From Psychromarinibacter halotolerans (lineage in GTDB: Bacteria; Pseudomonadota; Alphaproteobacteria; Rhodobacterales; Rhodobacteraceae), in assembly GCF_029168315.1 (NCBI RefSeq), contig NZ_JARGYD010000022.1, positions 1-19,048 of the forward strand: a stretch of DNA of 19,048 nucleotides. Direction: 5' to 3'. A model generated the notes under the pieces. It ran no database searches. It saw only the letters and a program-made list of their open reading frames with translations, and was not told the origin of the DNA. How positions within the stretch are numbered: the stretch's first letter is position 1; every line of letters begins with the position of its first letter. The translations under genes were made by a program, and so were the position numbers. Of the stretch, positions 15,845 through 19,048 are shown in pieces.

Positions 15845-16492
15845 GTGACGGACCGCACGATACTTTGCTTCGGCGACAGCAACACGCATGGCACCCGGGC
15901 GCTTCGGTTCCTGAACGACCGTCGCCGCCACGCGAAGGCCGACCGCTGGCCGTCGGTGATGGCCGGGGCGCTGGGCGCGGGCTGGGACGTGATCGCCGAA
16001 GGGCATCCGGGCCGGACCGCCGTGTTCGACGATCCCATCGAAGGCGTCCACAAGAACGGGATGCGGGCGCTTCCGGCGCTGCTGGAGACGCACCTGCCCG
16101 TCGACCTTGTGATCGTCATGCTGGGCACCAACGACACCAAGACCCGGTTCTCTGCCACGTCCTTTGACATCGCCAAGGGGCTGGAGAAAGTGGCGCGGAC
16201 GATCCTTGCGTCGGATGCCGGTCCTGACGGCGCCGCGCCCCGCGTCCTTCTGGCCGCGCCGGTGCCGGTGATCGAAGTCGGCCCCATCGCGCCGATGTTC
16301 GTCGGCGCGCAAACGAAATCGACAGAGCTGGCCGGACACCTCGAGGCCGCCGCGTCTAGACTGGGCGTGGGGTTCATCGACCTTGCGCCGGTCGCGCAGG
16401 CGGACCCGGTGGACGGCGTGCACCTTACGGCAGAAGCACAGGCCGCGATCGGGCGGGCGATGGCAGATGCCGTACAGCAGATATTTTCCTGA
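15845..16492 (+). CDS. SGNH/GDSL-family hydrolase
   Basis: A 215-aa cytosolic serine esterase-type hydrolase with no signal peptide. Block I is CFGDSNTHG (8-16) with nucleophile Ser12. A block II glycine lies within EGHPGRT (52-58). Block III is MLGTNDTKTRF with Asn96. Block V is DPVDGVHLT with catalytic Asp190 and His193. This resembles arylesterase / acetyl-xylan-esterase-like members that deacylate sugars or small esters. The GTG start is chosen by its Shine-Dalgarno. The ribokinase gene begins 16 nt after the stop, so the two probably form an operon in which an ester or acyl-sugar is hydrolysed and the sugar phosphorylated (inference). The substrate is unknown. Confidence 0.88.
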   Translation: MTDRTILCFGDSNTHGTRALRFLNDRRRHAKADRWPSVMAGALGAGWDVIAEGHPGRTAVFDDPIEGVHKNGMRALPALLETHLPVDLVIVMLGTNDTKTRFSATSFDIAKGLEKVARTILASDAGPDGAAPRVLLAAPVPVIEVGPIAPMFVGAQTKSTELAGHLEAAASRLGVGFIDLAPVAQADPVDGVHLTAEAQAAIGRAMADAVQQIFS

Positions 16493-16507
16493 GAAAGAGG
16501 AACCACA

Positions 16508-17428
16508 GTGAGCGGACCTATCGTCATCCTCGGCGTTTTCGTCGCCGACACCGCCTATCGCGCCGAACGGATGCCCAAGATGGGGGAGACCATCCTTGGC
16601 AACAGCTTCAAGCTGGGTCCGGGGGGCAAGGGCTCGAACCAGTCCGTCGCGGCCGCCAAGGCCGGCGGCGACGTGCGGATGATCACCCGGCTGGGCAAGG
16701 ACGCCTTCGCCGACATCGCGCTTAGCACATGGTCCGACGCCGGCGTCGTCCCCGAGATCGAACAGGTCGAGGACAGCTACACCGGCGCGGCGTATATCTT
16801 CATCGAAGAGGCCACCGGCAACAACGCGATCATCATCTCGCCCGGAGCGGCCGGGACCATCGACGTGCCCTTCGTCGACCGCAAGGCCGACCTGATCGCG
16901 GGCGCATCGGTGTTCATGACACAGCTTGAACAGCCGATGCCCGCCGCCGTCCGTGCGCTGGAGATCGCGCGCGAGGGCGGGGCGATCACGATCCTGAACC
17001 CCGCGCCCGCCGCCGAGCTGCCCGAGGGGATGCTGGCGCTGTGCGATTACGTCACGCCGAACGAATCCGAGGCCGAGGCGATCACCGGACTGCCGGTAAC
17101 GACCGTCGAGGAAGCGCAGGCCGCGGCGGAAATGCTGCTGGCGCGCGGTGCGAAGGCCGCGATCATCACGCTGGGCGAAAAGGGCGCGCTGTACCACGAC
17201 GCAACGCGGTCCGAGCACGTTCCGGTGTTCCCGGTGGGCAAGGTCGTCGAGACGACGGGCGCTGGCGACGCGTTCAACGGCGCTTTCGCCACCGGGCTGG
17301 CGGAAGGAATGGACCCGGTCGAGGCGATGCGCTTTGGCTGTGCCTGCGCGTCGATTTCCGTGACCCGTCCCGGCACCGCGCCGTCGATGCCGTCGCGGGA
17401 CGAGATCGAGGCGCTGCTGGCGGGCTGA
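16508..17428 (+). CDS. rbsK: Ribokinase, PfkB family
   Basis: A 306-aa cytosolic sugar kinase that transfers the ATP gamma-phosphate to D-ribose or a similar pentose. It has the substrate motif GPGGKGSNQSVAAAKAGG (38-54), NPAPAAELP (164-172), YVTPNESEAE (181-190), and the anion-hole/catalytic segment TTGAGDAFNGAFATGLAEG (249-267) with base Asp254. The N-terminal segment is GVFVADTAYRAERMPKMGET; E. coli RbsK has a GSxNxD-like segment there, and Asp14 is retained. The length is normal. It starts at GTG 16508 with an AAGAGGA Shine-Dalgarno. No ribose transporter or RbsD is adjacent, so other sugars are possible. It follows the SGNH hydrolase by 15 nt and is followed by an intergenic repeat. Confidence 0.92.
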   Translation: MSGPIVILGVFVADTAYRAERMPKMGETILGNSFKLGPGGKGSNQSVAAAKAGGDVRMITRLGKDAFADIALSTWSDAGVVPEIEQVEDSYTGAAYIFIEEATGNNAIIISPGAAGTIDVPFVDRKADLIAGASVFMTQLEQPMPAAVRALEIAREGGAITILNPAPAAELPEGMLALCDYVTPNESEAEAITGLPVTTVEEAQAAAEMLLARGAKAAIITLGEKGALYHDATRSEHVPVFPVGKVVETTGAGDAFNGAFATGLAEGMDPVEAMRFGCACASISVTRPGTAPSMPSRDEIEALLAG

Positions 17429-17450
17429 CGCGCGGTTCGCGACCGGCGAT

Positions 17451-17512
17451 GGGGGCGCTGCCCCCGTCGCACCCTTGGTGCGACTCCCCCGAGGTACTTG
17501 GAAAGAGAAGAA
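17451..17512 (+). repeat. Hairpin-rich intergenic repeat, copy 2
   Basis: Starts 22 nt after the rbsK stop. Hairpin 1 is GGGGGC-GCT-GCCCCC (17451-17465), identical to copy 1. Hairpin 2 is GTCGCACC-CTT-GGTGCGAC (17466-17484), longer and different in sequence from copy 1 but still fully paired. TCCCCCGAGGTACTT and AAGAGAAGAAG then follow. Like copy 1, it lies between a plus-strand gene and a minus-strand gene. Confidence 0.85.
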
Positions 17513-17514
17513 GG

Positions 17515-17556
17515 CGCAGACGTGCCGGCCGCCGTGGCGGCGATTTGTTGTCTGCG
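17515..17556. other. Nested inverted repeat downstream of tRNA-Trp
   Basis: CGCAGAC (17515-17521) pairs with GTCTGCG (17550-17556), enclosing CCGCC (17529-17533) / GGCGG (17536-17540). It begins 17 nt past the tRNA-Trp CCA on the minus strand and may help end or process that transcript. No U-run is seen, so I do not call it an intrinsic terminator. Confidence 0.4.
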
Positions 17557-17573
17557 TGTCTTCGGAAGCGGCC

Positions 17574-17649
17574 TGGCAGGGGCGGAGGGACTCGAACCCA
17601 CGACCCTCGGTTTTGGAGACCGATGCTCTACCAACTGAGCTACACCCCT
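17574..17649 (-). tRNA. tRNA-Trp (anticodon CCA)
   Basis: A 76-nt cloverleaf on the minus strand. The acceptor AGGGGTG pairs with CGCCCCT (one G:T), and discriminator G and CCA are encoded. The anticodon stem TCGGT/ACCGA encloses CTCCAAA with anticodon CCA. The T-arm GTGGG-TTCGAGT-CCCTC contains one T:T mismatch at 50:64. It lies downstream of tuf and the ZntB-like gene on the same strand. Confidence 0.97.
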
Positions 17650-17734
17650 AGGCCGGCCTGCTGGGTACGCATTCCCCGCGGCAAAAGCAAGAGCAATCCG
17701 GGGGCTTGGCGGCGAAATCCGGCCGTCCCGCGCG

Positions 17735-18745
17735 TTACTTGCGCTGGCGCCGCCAGCGGGCCGGGACGTTGACCCAGCGCATCCGCCACAGCACCAGCAC
17801 TTGCAGCACCAGAAACCCGCCGAGCGCGGCGGTCACCTTCCAGAAGGCGTCGCCATCGGCGGTGCCGGGGATGCCGCCCACGTTGATTCCCAGCAGGCCG
17901 GTCAGAAAGCTGAGCGGCAGGAACACCGCCGAGATGACGGACAGGATGTAGAGGTTGCGGTTCAGCCGGTCAGAATGGGCGCTGGCGATCTCGTCGCGGG
18001 CGACCACCAGGCGTTCGGACAGGCCTTCGAGGTCTTCGACCGTGCGGGTCAGCACGTCCTGCTGTTCGGCGAGTTCGAGCCGCGCCTCGTCTTCGAGGAA
18101 GGACAGGCGGTCACCGACAAGCTGCCCCAGCGCGTCCCGTTGCGGCCGCAGGTAGCGGCGCAGGTCGACGAGTTCTTGCCGGATGTCGGTGATCTGCGGG
18201 CGCAGCGTGCCGGGGTCGGCCTCGTCCGACAGCACGGCCTGTTCGATGCGCTCGCCGTCGTCGTCCAACACGTCGACCCGGTCGACGATCCGCGCGTTCA
18301 GGCGGGCGGCGATTTCAGCGAGAAAGGTTCCGGCATCCTGCGGGCCGGTGCCGTCGGCGACGGACTGGCGCAATTCGCGGACCGCGGCCAGCTGGCGCAG
18401 CGACAGGGTGACGATACGGGCGGGATCGATCCAGATCCGCAGCGAGACCATGTCCTCGGGTTCGGACCCCGGGTTGGTGTTCAGGCCGCGCAGGAAGATC
18501 ATCGCGCCGTCGCCGTGAAAACTGACGCGGGGCCGGGTGGCGTCGGCCACCAGCGCGTGGCGCACGGCCAGCGGCAGGTAGGACATGTGGGTCTCGATCC
18601 ACGCGGCGGTGGCGGGGTCGCCCGCGTTCATGTGAACCCATGCGAGTTCCGGCGCTTCGAGCGAGTCCGCGACGGCCTGTCCGGTCAGTTCGGAGCCGGG
18701 TGTGGCGCCGTTCAGGCTGTGGGCGAAAAGGATGTGATCACTCAT
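17735..18745 (-). CDS. zntB: ZntB-type divalent cation transporter, CorA superfamily
   Basis: A 336-aa inner-membrane protein of the CorA/ZntB (2-TM-GxN) family, which forms pentameric channels or carriers. The cytosolic N-terminal domain (about 1-262) ends in a long charged helix. It includes segments typical of ZntB such as RPRVSFHGDGAMIFLRGLN (71-89) and SLRIWIDPARIVTLSLR (101-117). TM1 (about 265-286) leads into GLLGINVGGIPG (283-294). The GIN followed by VGGIPG is characteristic of ZntB, where CorA has GMNF. TM2 is about 303-321, and the C-terminus is basic (WRRQRK). E. coli ZntB has been reported as a proton-coupled zinc importer. Specificity here is inferred from the motif. The gene lies between tuf and tRNA-Trp, all on the minus strand. 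Confidence 0.9.
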   Translation of the reverse strand: MSDHILFAHSLNGATPGSELTGQAVADSLEAPELAWVHMNAGDPATAAWIETHMSYLPLAVRHALVADATRPRVSFHGDGAMIFLRGLNTNPGSEPEDMVSLRIWIDPARIVTLSLRQLAAVRELRQSVADGTGPQDAGTFLAEIAARLNARIVDRVDVLDDDGERIEQAVLSDEADPGTLRPQITDIRQELVDLRRYLRPQRDALGQLVGDRLSFLEDEARLELAEQQDVLTRTVEDLEGLSERLVVARDEIASAHSDRLNRNLYILSVISAVFLPLSFLTGLLGINVGGIPGTADGDAFWKVTAALGGFLVLQVLVLWRMRWVNVPARWRRQRK

Positions 18746-18773
18746 GGCCGGTCACTTTTGCATTGGACCCAGT

Positions 18774-18810
18774 ATCTAGCGCCACATCTAGCGCCACGGG
18801 GCGGTGGCGC
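18774..18810. repeat. Tandem 12-bp duplication running into a hairpin
   Basis: ATCTAGCGCCAC occurs twice back to back (18774-18785 and 18786-18797). The second copy's GCGCCAC (18791-18797) also forms a 7-bp stem with GTGGCGC (18804-18810), loop GGGGCG. It lies between the zntB start and the tuf terminator, so it could affect zntB promoter or leader. Confidence 0.7.
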
Positions 18811-18847
18811 AAAAGAAAACGGCCCGCGCGGGATGCGCGGGCCGTTT
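18811..18847 (-). terminator. Intrinsic terminator of tuf
   Basis: A perfect 13-bp stem, with arms 18817-18829 and 18835-18847 and a 5-nt loop, lies 25 nt after the tuf stop on the minus strand. The transcript continues with TTTTCTTTT (18811-18819). This is a textbook rho-independent terminator and separates tuf from the downstream zntB gene. Confidence 0.95.
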
Positions 18848-18871
18848 CCGAATGTCTTGCAGGCGCGTCGA

Positions 18872-19048
18872 TTACTCGACGATTTCCGACACGACGCCGG
18901 CGCCGACGGTGCGGCCGCCTTCGCGGATGGCGAAGCGCAGGCCGTTTTCCATGGCGATCGGCGCGATCAGTTCAACCGAGAACGACACGTTGTCGCCCGG
19001 CATCACCATCTCGGTGCCTTCGGCCAGCGTCACGGTGCCGGTCACGTC
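18872..19048 (-). CDS. tuf: Elongation factor Tu, C-terminal fragment
   Basis: Partial gene running off the right edge. The last 58 residues of EF-Tu are visible, including EGTEMVMPGDNVSFSVELI, PIAMENGLRFAIREGGRTVGAGVV and a terminal SEIVE. This is the end of domain III, which packs against GTP-bound domain I and the T-stem of aminoacyl-tRNA. EF-Tu delivers aminoacyl-tRNA to the ribosome. The TAA stop at 18872-18874 is followed by a strong terminator, so tuf transcription largely ends before zntB. Alphaproteobacteria often carry two tuf copies; which one this is cannot be told from the fragment. Confidence 0.97.
   Translation of the reverse strand, partial: DVTGTVTLAEGTEMVMPGDNVSFSVELIAPIAMENGLRFAIREGGRTVGAGVVSEIVE

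Noticed and set aside
14855..17218. 787-codon open frame on the minus strand
   Set aside because: It runs through a tRNA end and antisense to three clear genes (phosphatase, SGNH hydrolase, ribokinase). The composition is that of an antisense shadow.

Overview
This GC-rich, densely coding window looks like chromosomal DNA of an alphaproteobacterium of the Rhodobacteraceae (Roseobacter group). The inference rests on the protein sequences, the HIG1-type small protein / PduO-type adenosyltransferase / etfB cluster, the tuf and tRNA-Trp proximity, and a GC-rich intergenic repeat of a kind I remember from that family. I see no phage, transposon, CRISPR or plasmid genes. Most of the window is core chromosome.

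Layout. (1) 1-2909, minus strand: start of etfB, a corrinoid adenosyltransferase, a two-helix membrane protein translationally coupled to it, a short-chain dehydrogenase, and a membrane-anchored SH3-domain protein. (2) 3130-5427: parC (topoisomerase IV subunit A), divergent from the SH3 gene. (3) 5541-5990: a small GtrA-family membrane protein. (4) 6177-9938: the least explained block. It holds a 576-aa exported protein whose C-terminal half resembles a degenerate phosphodiester-glycosidase (NAGPA-like) domain, a closely spaced exported Cys-rich SUMF1/FGE-like protein, and a convergent exported protein with a striking WH...H...YxDYSH motif. A 422-nt spacer follows, with nested, mutually exclusive inverted repeats. 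(5) 10361-11371: a poxvirus-type topoisomerase IB. (6) 11445-14717: a tungstate-type ABC importer, tupB-tupC-tupA, convergent with a one-component regulator (excisionase-like HTH plus a periplasmic-binding-protein-like sensor). The two are separated by a strong terminator. (7) 14801-17428: tRNA-Arg(CCU), a PPP-family metallophosphatase, an SGNH/GDSL hydrolase and a ribokinase. (8) 17574-19048, minus strand: tRNA-Trp, a ZntB-type transporter, and the 3' end of tuf with a textbook intrinsic terminator.

How the genes may work together. The tup cluster plus regulator is a self-contained oxyanion uptake and sensing unit. The SGNH hydrolase and ribokinase are a likely two-gene operon that frees and phosphorylates a sugar. 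The three exported proteins of region 4 are the best candidate for an undescribed envelope or secreted system, but their function cannot be read from sequence alone. Two copies of a hairpin-rich intergenic repeat (8883-8939, 17451-17512) follow plus-strand genes and face minus-strand genes. Their inner hairpins differ in sequence yet stay paired, which suggests selection on structure.
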